Shown here in pieces: positions 1 to 5,409 of a DNA stretch of 5,409 bases (the first letter of the stretch is position 1; every line of letters starts with the position of its first letter). A program made the translations under genes and the position numbers. Source of the DNA: an uncultured Altererythrobacter sp. Lineage in GTDB: Bacteria > Pseudomonadota > Alphaproteobacteria > Sphingomonadales > Sphingomonadaceae. The stretch is from positions 1 through 5,409 of the forward strand of contig CAMPGP010000154.1 in the NCBI GenBank assembly GCA_946885545.1, given 5' to 3'. Under the pieces are notes generated by a model. That model did not search any database, was not told the DNA's origin, and saw only the letters and a list, made by a program, of their open reading frames with translations.

Positions 1-148
1 GCCGCTCCATCAGGCGCATCTTGTAGAACAAGCCCGCGGGGCCGCTCGGCGTCTCGCAGGCGATCGAGCGCGCGAAATTCTCCGCCCTGCCGAGGTGCGC
101 AAGACCCGCGGCGTATTCGGTATCGATCGTGATGTAGACCGCGGTCAT
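1..148 (-). CDS. Probable polysaccharide deacetylase, N-terminal fragment (cut by left edge)
   Basis: Only the first 49 codons are in the window. The protein starts MTAVYITIDTEYAAGL and continues with ENFARSIAC and PSGPAGLFYKM. An opening beta strand followed by TIDTE is how many NodB-type polysaccharide deacetylase domains begin, with the acidic residues at the first metal and catalytic motif. The ENFARSIAC..TP.GP stretch resembles sphingomonad proteins annotated as polysaccharide deacetylase family. Such enzymes remove N- or O-acetyl groups from cell-envelope or exopolysaccharide sugars; the substrate here is unknown. The ATG at 146-148 is the only usable start: the frame has no other ATG, GTG or TTG before an in-frame stop upstream. 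I see no clear Shine-Dalgarno sequence. It lies 35 bases downstream of the CinA-like gene on the same strand, so co-transcription or translational coupling is plausible. The metal-binding histidines would lie outside the window, so the family call is moderate. Confidence 0.6.
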   Translation of the reverse strand, partial: MTAVYITIDTEYAAGLAHLGRAENFARSIACETPSGPAGLFYKMRLMER

Positions 149-183
149 GCGCGCCGACGTACCACGCCGGGGTTAAGGCCAGG

Positions 184-945
184 TTAGATGCCGCCCGGCG
201 TAAAATCGAAGCCGAGTTCGGCGAGCCCTTCGCACAGCGTGTGCATGCAGCTTTGCAAGGCATCGGCATCGGTCGAGCGGATGACGAAGTTCGATCCCAC
301 TTTGCCTTCGCGGAAGAACGGGTAGCTGCCGATCTGGCAGTTTGCGTGCGCCTTCTCGACCTCGCGCAAGAGACCCGCCACTTCGCTTTCGGGGATGAAT
401 CCGCCGACGGTCTCGCTCAGCAGCGGGGCGCCGCCTTCGAGCGTTCCGGTGAGCGAATCGAGCATCTGCGCGGTAATGTGCGGCACGCCCGCCATCAGGT
501 GCACGTTGCCGATCCTGATTCCCGGCGCGCCCGACATGCGGTTGGGGATGAGATCCGCCCCCTCGGGCACGCGCGCCATGCGCAGGCGCCCTTCGTTGAG
601 CCCGCCCTTGTCCTCGTAGTATTGTTCCAGAACCGCCCGCGCTTCGGGGTGGATCACCACGGGCACGCCGAGCGCGGCGGCGACCGCATCGACCGTGATG
701 TCGTCGTGCGTCGGGCCGATCCCGCCGGTGGTGAAGAGGTAATCGTTTTCGCTCCGCAGCACGTTCACCGCGGCGACGATCTTCTCGAGCACGTCGGGCA
801 CCACGCGCACTTCGGCCAGGCGGATGCCCTGCACTTGCAGCCAGCTCGCGACTTGCGCGATGTTCTTGTCGTGGGTTCGGCCCGAGAGGATCTCGTCGCC
901 GATCACGACGAGGCCGGCGGTGTAGATGCGTTCGGAATCGCTCAT
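184..945 (-). CDS. CinA-family protein, molybdopterin-binding-like domain only
   Basis: This is a 253-residue cytoplasmic protein of the competence/damage-inducible protein A family (COG1058 type). Visible motifs are GDEILSG at residues 16-22, TTGGIGPTHDD at 72-82, and GIRIGNVHLMAGVP at 142-155. Together these mark the MoaB/MogA-like fold that binds molybdopterin or, in CinA proteins, acts on ADP-ribose or related nucleotides. The C-terminal third, with IGSYPFF and GSNFVIRSTD around 205-225, resembles the small alpha/beta domain of CinA. Full-length CinA of about 410 residues adds a C-terminal nicotinamide mononucleotide deamidase (PncC) domain, which is absent here. Short versions of about 250 residues are common in alphaproteobacteria, so this is probably a normal form and not a truncation. 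The gene follows the monooxygenase gene after 39 bases and has no strong Shine-Dalgarno sequence, suggesting it is read from the same transcript. The family assignment is secure, but the precise reaction is not. Confidence 0.93.
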   Translation of the reverse strand: MSDSERIYTAGLVVIGDEILSGRTHDKNIAQVASWLQVQGIRLAEVRVVPDVLEKIVAAVNVLRSENDYLFTTGGIGPTHDDITVDAVAAALGVPVVIHPEARAVLEQYYEDKGGLNEGRLRMARVPEGADLIPNRMSGAPGIRIGNVHLMAGVPHITAQMLDSLTGTLEGGAPLLSETVGGFIPESEVAGLLREVEKAHANCQIGSYPFFREGKVGSNFVIRSTDADALQSCMHTLCEGLAELGFDFTPGGI

Positions 946-984
946 ACGGCTGGGTTAGGCGACAGTGTCGATGCGGGGAAGGGG

Positions 985-2490
985 TTACTCCGCCGCTTCG
1001 AGTTGCTGCTGTTCGACCGACTCATCCGCGCGGCGCAGCGCCAGGATCCCGTCGTCGACCGGGTCGCTCGCCATGCGCTTGCGATCGAGCACGTACTCCT
1101 GGTTGAGCCGCCAGGGATAGGCGACCGCGTTCTTCGGCATGATGTGCTTGGCGCGCTGGATGTAGCCGGAAGAGAAATCGAAGATGTCGTCCTCCTCAAG
1201 CTTCGCCTCGTCGGCCTCGCTCAGCACCGGAACCGCGATGTCGGCACGCTTGGCCTGCATCTCGTTGAGCAGGCGGCAGACGTAGTCCGAATTGATGTCG
1301 GCGCGCAGGGTCCAGCTGGCGTTCAAGTACCCGAACACCACCGCGAGGTTGGGCAGGTTCGAGAACATGCAGCCCTTGTAGTAGTAGCGCTGGGCGAAAT
1401 CGACCGGCGCGCCGTCCTGGCTGAGCGCGATCTTGCCCGCGACCGCGAGCTTGAGGCCAGTGGCCGTGATCACGATGTCGGCGGGCAGCAACTTGCCATC
1501 TTCAAGCTCGACGCCGCCCTTCACGAAGCGTGCGATGCGGCCGGTCTCGATGCTCGCCTTTCCGGTGCGGATCGCCTCGAACAGGTCGTTGTCGGGCACC
1601 AGGCACAGCCGCTGGTCCCACGGGTTGTAGGGCGGGGTGAAGGCCGCAACGTCGTAGTCCGCGCCACCGAAGGCCTTGGCGATGCGCTTGTGGAGGAATT
1701 CCTTCACCTTTTCCGGCTTCTCGCGCGCGCGCTTGAAGCCGATGTCCTGCAGGCGGATGTTCTTCCACCGGGTGATCCGGTAGGCGAGTTCCTCGGGCAG
1801 GATCTTGCGCAGGAAGTTCGCCAGCGCATCCTTCGCGGGCCGCGAGAACATCCATGTGGGCGTGCGCTGGAGCATCGTGACGTGCCCCGCCTTCTCCGCC
1901 ATCGCCGGAACGATGGTGACCGCCGTCGCGCCCGAGCCGATCACGACCACCTTCTTGTCGGCGTAGTCGAGGTCCTCGGGCCAGAACTGCGGGTGGATCA
2001 CCTGCCCTCCGAACTCGCCGAAGTTGAAGCCGGGGTCGTAGGGCTCGTCGTAGTCGTAATAGCCCGAGCCTAGGTAGAGGAAATTGGCGGTCAGGCGCGT
2101 GGTCGAACCGTCGGCCAGCTCGGCCTCGACGTGCCAGCGCGCTTCGTCGCTGCGCCAGTCGGCGCTGAGCACCTTGTGGCCGAAACGCATGTTCTTGCGG
2201 ATGCCGCGCTCGTCGACGATGCGCTCGAGATAGTCGAGGATCGCCGGCGCATCGGCGATCGACTTCTCGTGCTTCCACGGCTCGAAATTGAAACCCAGCG
2301 TGTGCATGTCGCTGTCGGAACGGATGCCGGGGTAGCGGAACAGGTCCCAGGTCCCGCCGAGATTCTCGCGCCGCTCGACGATCGTGTAGCTGCGGCCGGG
2401 GCACATCTTCTCCATGTGCGCCGCCATGCCGATGCCGGAAATGCCGGCGCCGACGATCAGGACGTCGAAATCTGGGGCGGTCGCGAGCAT
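985..2490 (-). CDS. EthA-like Baeyer-Villiger flavin monooxygenase
   Basis: This 501-residue FAD- and NADPH-dependent class B flavoprotein would insert one oxygen atom next to a carbonyl, turning ketones into esters or lactones; some relatives oxidise sulfur or nitrogen. The FAD Rossmann motif GAGISG is at residues 14-19. A GTWDLFRYPGIRSDSD block at 46-61 is nearly the same as I recall in mycobacterial EthA. The Baeyer-Villiger fingerprint FxGxxxHxxxWP fits exactly at 160-171 (Phe160, Gly162, His166, Trp170, Pro171). The NADPH Rossmann motif GSGATA is at 185-190 and ITATG at 341-345. Asp59 and Arg294 (in DQRLCLVP) probably match the catalytic Asp and Arg of phenylacetone monooxygenase. The length fits EthA, at just under 500 residues. 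The frame stays open far upstream, but homology and an AAGGAG sequence 8 bases before the ATG at 2488-2490 fix the start. There is no signal peptide, so it is cytoplasmic. It is divergent from a TonB receptor gene. The substrate cannot be read from sequence. Confidence 0.93.
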   Translation of the reverse strand: MLATAPDFDVLIVGAGISGIGMAAHMEKMCPGRSYTIVERRENLGGTWDLFRYPGIRSDSDMHTLGFNFEPWKHEKSIADAPAILDYLERIVDERGIRKNMRFGHKVLSADWRSDEARWHVEAELADGSTTRLTANFLYLGSGYYDYDEPYDPGFNFGEFGGQVIHPQFWPEDLDYADKKVVVIGSGATAVTIVPAMAEKAGHVTMLQRTPTWMFSRPAKDALANFLRKILPEELAYRITRWKNIRLQDIGFKRAREKPEKVKEFLHKRIAKAFGGADYDVAAFTPPYNPWDQRLCLVPDNDLFEAIRTGKASIETGRIARFVKGGVELEDGKLLPADIVITATGLKLAVAGKIALSQDGAPVDFAQRYYYKGCMFSNLPNLAVVFGYLNASWTLRADINSDYVCRLLNEMQAKRADIAVPVLSEADEAKLEEDDIFDFSSGYIQRAKHIMPKNAVAYPWRLNQEYVLDRKRMASDPVDDGILALRRADESVEQQQLEAAE

Positions 2491-2595
2491 GGGCCTCTCT
2501 CCTTGACGCGAACGTAAATCATCGCGCGAACCTTGGCGAGTCCCGATGGCAAATTGCAACTGACTGGCGGTGCGCGATGAGTTAGGGCGCGGCAC
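2491..2595. promoter_or_regulatory. Divergent promoter region with possible operator
   Basis: This 105-base gap between two divergent genes must carry both promoters. I cannot place convincing -35 and -10 boxes for either direction. A perfect 9-base inverted repeat is visible: TCATCGCGC at 2519-2527 and GCGCGATGA at 2572-2580, separated by 44 bases. Between the arms, close to the midpoint, lies a small palindrome GCAAATTGC at 2549-2557, in the most AT-rich stretch of the gap. A direct repeat CGCGAAC occurs at 2507-2513 and 2525-2531, exactly 18 bases apart. These could be binding sites of a regulator that controls both genes, but no regulator gene is in the window and short repeats of this size can arise by chance. 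The receptor gene has only a weak Shine-Dalgarno sequence (AGGG at 2584-2587). Confidence 0.4.
2497..2504 (-). promoter_or_regulatory. Ribosome binding site of the monooxygenase gene
   Basis: On the minus strand the sequence AAGGAGAG ends just upstream of the ATG at 2490. Its AAGGAG core (2504-2499) leaves 8 bases to the start codon. It is the only strong Shine-Dalgarno match before any of the minus-strand genes here. It decides the start in an open frame that otherwise continues about 630 codons upstream, antisense to the receptor gene. Confidence 0.85.
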
Positions 2596-2661
2596 ATGTC
2601 GCATCACCGCCTTGCAATCCTCGCCCTTCCGTTGCTCGCCGTCGCGCTTCCCGCGGTCGCG
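2596..2661 (+). other. Signal peptide of the TonB-dependent receptor
   Basis: The first 22 codons encode a short positive segment, a hydrophobic core of Leu, Ala, Ile and Val, and the cleavage motif Ala-Val-Ala before Gln23. This is a standard Sec signal peptidase I site. Cleavage leaves the TonB box about 7 residues from the mature N-terminus, which is the usual arrangement. Confidence 0.85.
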
Positions 2662-4608
2662 CAGGAGCGTGACGGGCCGGTAATCGTGGTGACCGGCGTG
2701 GGGCTGGATGATACGCCCGCCGCACCCGCCTACGACACGGTCGAGATCGAGCGCGAGCAGATCGTCGCCGCGCCTTCGGGTCGGATCGAGGAGGTGCTCG
2801 GCGCGGTCGCGGGGTTCCAGCAGTTCCGCCGGTCGGACAGCCGCTCGTCGAACCCGAGCGCGCAAGGGGTGACGCTGCGCGCGCTCGGCGGCAACGCCAC
2901 CAGCCGCGCGTTGGTGCTGCTCGACGGGGTGCCGATGGCCGATCCCTTCTTCGGCTACATTCCGCTGAGCGCGCTCGCGCCCGAACGGCTGGGTTCGATC
3001 CGCGTGACGCGCGGCGGCGGCTCGGGCCCGTTCGGCGCGGGCGCGCTCGGTGGGCGGATCGAGCTCGACAGTGCGGGGCTGGCGGCGCTGTCGCCGCTCT
3101 CGGCCTCGCTGCTCGCCAACGATCGCGGCGAGACCGAGGCTAGCCTGGGGCTGGCACGCGAACTCGGTTCGAGCTTCGTCGCCGCCGACGCGCGCTGGGA
3201 TCGGGGAGAAGGCTTCTTCACCACGCCCGAGGATCAGCGTGTGCCCGCCACCGCACGCGCGGCATTCGACAGTTGGAGCGCGGGATTGCGCGGTGTCGCG
3301 CCGCTGGGCGAGACGGTGGAATTGCAGGCACGTGGCCTCGTCTTCCGCGACGACCGCACGCTGCGCTTCGACGGCGCCGATTCGTCGAGCGAGGGGCAGG
3401 ATGCGAGCCTGCGGCTGGTCGGGCGGGGGCGCTGGCAGTTCGAGGCGCTCGGCTATGTCCAGGCGCGCAATTTCTCCAACGTCGTGATCAGTTCGAGCAG
3501 TTTCACCCGCGTGCTCGACCAGCGCAACACGCCCTCGACCGGCATCGGCGGCAAGGCCGAGGTTCGCCCGCCGGTGGGCGAGGATCACGTGCTGCGGCTG
3601 GGCCTCGACTACCGCCGCGCTTCGGGCGAATTGCAGGAAGAGGCGTACAGCGCCGTCTCCGGCGCGCTGACCGAGCGCCGCCGCGCGGGTGGGACGAACA
3701 CCGACCTCGGCCTGTTCGTGGAGCACGACTGGTCGCCCGGCGAAAGGCTGGTCCTGACCGGCGGTCTGCGGCTCGACCGGACGACGATTTCGGACGGTTT
3801 CTATCGCGCGGTCGATGCGGGCGGGGGCTTGCTTCAGGAAACCACCGCCCCTGACCGTTCCGACTGGACGCTCGGCTGGCGCGCGGGTGCGGCCTTCGAT
3901 GCCAGCGCGGCGCTGACGTTGCGCGGCGCGGCCTATACCGCACTGCGCCAACCTACGCTCAACGAACTCTACCGTCCCTTCGTGGTCTTTCCCGTGGTGA
4001 CCGAGGCCAATGCCGCGCTCGAGAACGAGCGACTGGTCGGGTTCGAGGCCGGCTTCGATCTTGCGCCGGCGGAAGGTGTCGAGCTGTCGCTGACCGCGTT
4101 CGACAACGAGGTGAAGGATGCGGTCGCGAACGTCACGCTCGCGCCGAACCTGCGCCAGCGGCAGAACCTGCCCGCGATCGCCTCGCGCGGGATCGAGGGC
4201 GGCCTGTCGATCGAACGCGGGCCGCTGCGTTTCGACGGCTCGCTCGCCTATACCGACGCAGAGGTGAAGGGGCGGGGCGCCTCGGCCGAACTCGATAGCA
4301 ATCGGCCTTCGCAGACCCCGCGCTGGGCGGCGGGCGCGTCGCTCGCCTGGGCTCCGGACGAAGGCTGGGTGCTCGCGGCCTCGCTGCGCCACGTCGGCGC
4401 GCAGTTCGAGGACGATCTGGAGGCCGATGTGTTGCCTGCCGCGACCACGCTCGGCGCTTATGCGCAGGTTCCGCTTGGTGCGGGTCTGTCACTTGTCCTG
4501 CGCGGCGAAAACCTCACCGACGAGACGGTGGTGACCCGCAATTCGGGCGGATCGATCGATCTCGGCGCGCCGCGCACGGTCTGGGCGGGGCTGCGCTTCG
4601 GATATTAA
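2596..4608 (+). CDS. TonB-dependent outer-membrane receptor, compact form
   Basis: This 670-residue protein should sit in the outer membrane and import a ligand using energy from TonB-ExbB-ExbD. The N-terminus has a signal peptide (HHR, then a hydrophobic run from about 6 to 19) with an AVA cleavage site at 20-22 and mature Gln23. A TonB box VIVVTG follows at 29-34. The plug domain spans about 43-158, with RIEEVLGAVAGF, GVTLRALGG, LVLLDGVPMADPFFG and GPFGAGALGGRIEL as typical plug motifs. The rest is a beta barrel rich in alternating polar and hydrophobic strands. It ends with GENLTDE near 637-643 and a last strand finishing in Tyr670, where outer-membrane barrels carry an aromatic residue. 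There is no N-terminal STN signalling domain, so it is a transporter without an obvious surface-signalling role. An in-frame TGA just upstream leaves the ATG at 2596 as the first possible start. It is divergent from the monooxygenase gene. The ligand is unknown: siderophore, vitamin, sugar or hydrophobic compound are all possible. Confidence 0.95.
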   Translation: MSHHRLAILALPLLAVALPAVAQERDGPVIVVTGVGLDDTPAAPAYDTVEIEREQIVAAPSGRIEEVLGAVAGFQQFRRSDSRSSNPSAQGVTLRALGGNATSRALVLLDGVPMADPFFGYIPLSALAPERLGSIRVTRGGGSGPFGAGALGGRIELDSAGLAALSPLSASLLANDRGETEASLGLARELGSSFVAADARWDRGEGFFTTPEDQRVPATARAAFDSWSAGLRGVAPLGETVELQARGLVFRDDRTLRFDGADSSSEGQDASLRLVGRGRWQFEALGYVQARNFSNVVISSSSFTRVLDQRNTPSTGIGGKAEVRPPVGEDHVLRLGLDYRRASGELQEEAYSAVSGALTERRRAGGTNTDLGLFVEHDWSPGERLVLTGGLRLDRTTISDGFYRAVDAGGGLLQETTAPDRSDWTLGWRAGAAFDASAALTLRGAAYTALRQPTLNELYRPFVVFPVVTEANAALENERLVGFEAGFDLAPAEGVELSLTAFDNEVKDAVANVTLAPNLRQRQNLPAIASRGIEGGLSIERGPLRFDGSLAYTDAEVKGRGASAELDSNRPSQTPRWAAGASLAWAPDEGWVLAASLRHVGAQFEDDLEADVLPAATTLGAYAQVPLGAGLSLVLRGENLTDETVVTRNSGGSIDLGAPRTVWAGLRFGY

Positions 4609-4631
4609 TCATTCGGCCCCGTTTCCCTCAC

Positions 4632-4714
4632 CCGCTCATCCTGAGCCTGTCGAGGGATGTCGCGTAAGGGTCGAGCCTGCCGCCAGCGTGCTTCGACGGG
4701 CTCAGCACGAGCGG
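4632..4714. repeat. REP-like imperfect inverted repeat, possible bidirectional terminator
   Basis: The left arm at 4632-4655 and the reverse complement of the right arm at 4691-4714 match at 20 of 24 positions. Both contain the core CTGAGCC and GTCGA, and the outer ends CCGCTC match perfectly. Two of the four mismatches would form G-U pairs in RNA. The loop is 35 bases (4656-4690) and contains a further GAGCCTG. The arms resemble an intergenic palindromic sequence (CTCATCCTGAGCCTGTCGA...) that I recall as highly repeated in sphingomonad and other proteobacterial genomes; this was not searched. It sits between two convergent genes, starting 24 bases after the receptor stop and ending 12 bases before the stop codon of the opposing gene. 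It could therefore end transcripts from both sides or shield their 3' ends. There is no T-run typical of an intrinsic terminator. Confidence 0.7.
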
Positions 4715-4725
4715 ATGTAGCTGGG

Positions 4726-5409
4726 TTACCCGGTCGCCAGCCCGCGCTGTTCGGGCATGCCCATCGCAACGAGCAGCGGGTCCGTATCCTGCCGTGCCTT
4801 GAAGCCCGCCTTGTCGCCCATGCCGCGCCAGTCGGCGAGCACCAGCGACTGCGCGACCGCGCCCCCTAGCGTGGTGCCGGGGCCGGTAACGATGAACAGG
4901 TCGGGCGCAAACTCGCGTGCGGAGACCGCGATGGCGCGGGTGAAGTCGTAAGTCTCGGTGACCTGATGGCCGAGCGTGTAGTCCCACAGCGCCTGCGTGT
5001 CGGTCGCGTGCGGCCACCACACCGCGCCGCGCCCGTCGATCAGCGGGAGCGCGGGCTGGCCGAACAGGTCGGCCGGCAATGCCGCGCGGCCCTGCGTGGC
5101 GACCGGCGCCTGCAGGTGCGTGTGGAACGCGGCGTGGTTGCCGAGCCGCATCGGGAAGCGCCCGTCGATCGGCTCGACCGCACTCTCGAACGCCTTCAAC
5201 CCCGCGTCGTCGCCCGCGAGCACGAGCATCCCGCCGAGTTCGATCGACAGCGCGAGCGTGTGATCGGGCCGCGCGTCGATCTCCGCGACGATTCCGAGCA
5301 ATTCGGCCTTGCGCGCCGGATCGGGTTTCCAGTCGTCGCCCATGAAAGGGTGGACCAGCTGTCCGCCGATCAGCGCCTGCTGCATCAGCGTGCCCATGGT
5401 GTTGGCGAC
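4726..5409 (-). CDS. ACP S-malonyltransferase-like protein (FabD fold), 5' end missing
   Basis: The reading frame enters from the right edge and 227 codons are visible, ending in TAA at 4728-4726. It resembles the C-terminal two thirds of malonyl-CoA:ACP acyltransferases, which load malonyl groups onto acyl carrier protein for fatty-acid or polyketide synthesis. NHAAFHTHLQAPV matches the FabD segment SGAFHSPLMEPA, so the His at 5122-5124 is the probable catalytic histidine. FIVTGPGTTLGG matches the EVGPGKVLSGL turn, with GPG at 4876-4884. The nucleophilic serine (GHSxG or similar) would lie upstream, outside the window. The ATG at 5395-5397 is internal, not the start: the frame continues as VANT before it, and VANTMGTLMQ resembles a run I associate with sphingomonad proteins annotated as ACP S-malonyltransferase. 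It departs from canonical FabD in many places, including WWPHATDTQALWDY where FabD has a TSPVRW-containing stretch. A tail of about 38 residues follows the GPG domain. It is not next to other fab genes here, so its acyl substrate and pathway remain uncertain. Confidence 0.75.
   Translation of the reverse strand, partial: VANTMGTLMQQALIGGQLVHPFMGDDWKPDPARKAELLGIVAEIDARPDHTLALSIELGGMLVLAGDDAGLKAFESAVEPIDGRFPMRLGNHAAFHTHLQAPVATQGRAALPADLFGQPALPLIDGRGAVWWPHATDTQALWDYTLGHQVTETYDFTRAIAVSAREFAPDLFIVTGPGTTLGGAVAQSLVLADWRGMGDKAGFKARQDTDPLLVAMGMPEQRGLATG

Noticed and set aside
960..970. A small palindrome CGACAGTGTCG in the gap between the monooxygenase and CinA-like genes.
   Set aside because: Arms are only five bases with a one-base centre, too short for a hairpin, with no adjoining promoter-like sequence or T-run; probably chance.
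241..2073. A 610-codon plus-strand open frame opposite the CinA-like and monooxygenase genes.
   Set aside because: It crosses two well-supported minus-strand genes, and its His-, Arg-, Asp- and Val-rich product shows no domain. It is a GC-driven shadow.
1502..2404. A 300-codon minus-strand frame inside the monooxygenase gene.
   Set aside because: It is the same DNA read in another frame. Its Arg/Pro-rich product mirrors the conserved blocks of the true gene.
3273..3943. Arg-rich open frames on both strands inside the receptor gene.
   Set aside because: The receptor frame carries continuous barrel sequence through this region; the alternatives have only low-complexity composition.
2491..4392. 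The monooxygenase reading frame stays open for about 630 codons upstream of its start, antisense to the receptor gene, as if the protein were 1135 residues long.
   Set aside because: The extension is rich in Arg, Ala and Gly with no recognisable domain, overlaps a well-supported receptor gene, and the Shine-Dalgarno sequence plus EthA homology place the start at 2490. Long open antisense frames are expected at this GC content.
4628..5020. A 130-codon minus-strand open frame that covers the inverted repeat and the 3' part of the malonyltransferase-like gene.
   Set aside because: It overlaps the malonyltransferase frame, which has clear family motifs, and its end is translated REP-like repeat (LVLSPSKHAGG), a common annotation artefact.
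5395..5397. The ATG in the malonyltransferase-like frame as the gene start.
   Set aside because: The frame is open to the window edge with family-like residues (VANT) before it, no Shine-Dalgarno sequence can be seen in the 12 bases available, and the catalytic serine region must lie upstream.

Overview
The window is GC-rich, densely coding DNA, most likely from an alphaproteobacterium of the Sphingomonadales (Sphingomonadaceae or Erythrobacteraceae). Three things support this: a TonB-dependent receptor with an N-terminal VIVVTG TonB box, a FabD-like acyltransferase of a type I associate with sphingomonads, and an intergenic inverted repeat with the core CTCATCCTGAGCCTGTCGA that recurs in such genomes. 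The assignment rests on recognition, not on a database search.

Layout from left to right. The 5' end of a probable polysaccharide deacetylase (minus, cut by the left edge, 148..1) lies downstream of a short CinA-family protein (minus, 945..184), which lies downstream of an EthA-like Baeyer-Villiger flavin monooxygenase (minus, 2490..985). The gaps are only 39 and 35 bases, so the three could be co-transcribed, although their functions are not obviously linked. A 105-base divergent intergenic region follows. It holds a strong ribosome binding site for the monooxygenase and a 9-base inverted repeat that could be an operator. A compact 670-residue TonB-dependent outer-membrane receptor (plus, 2596..4608) is transcribed away from the monooxygenase. 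A 117-base convergent region with an imperfect 24-base inverted repeat separates it from an acyl-carrier-protein S-malonyltransferase-like gene (minus, 4726 to beyond the right edge).

The most suggestive functional unit is the head-to-head pair of TonB receptor and Baeyer-Villiger monooxygenase. It would fit uptake of a bulky hydrophobic or carbonyl-containing compound across the outer membrane and its cytoplasmic conversion to an ester or lactone. The pairing is inferred from gene position alone. I saw no CRISPR array, tRNA, rRNA, insertion sequence, phage gene or clear novel multi-gene system. The window reads as ordinary chromosomal sequence with a few points worth checking.
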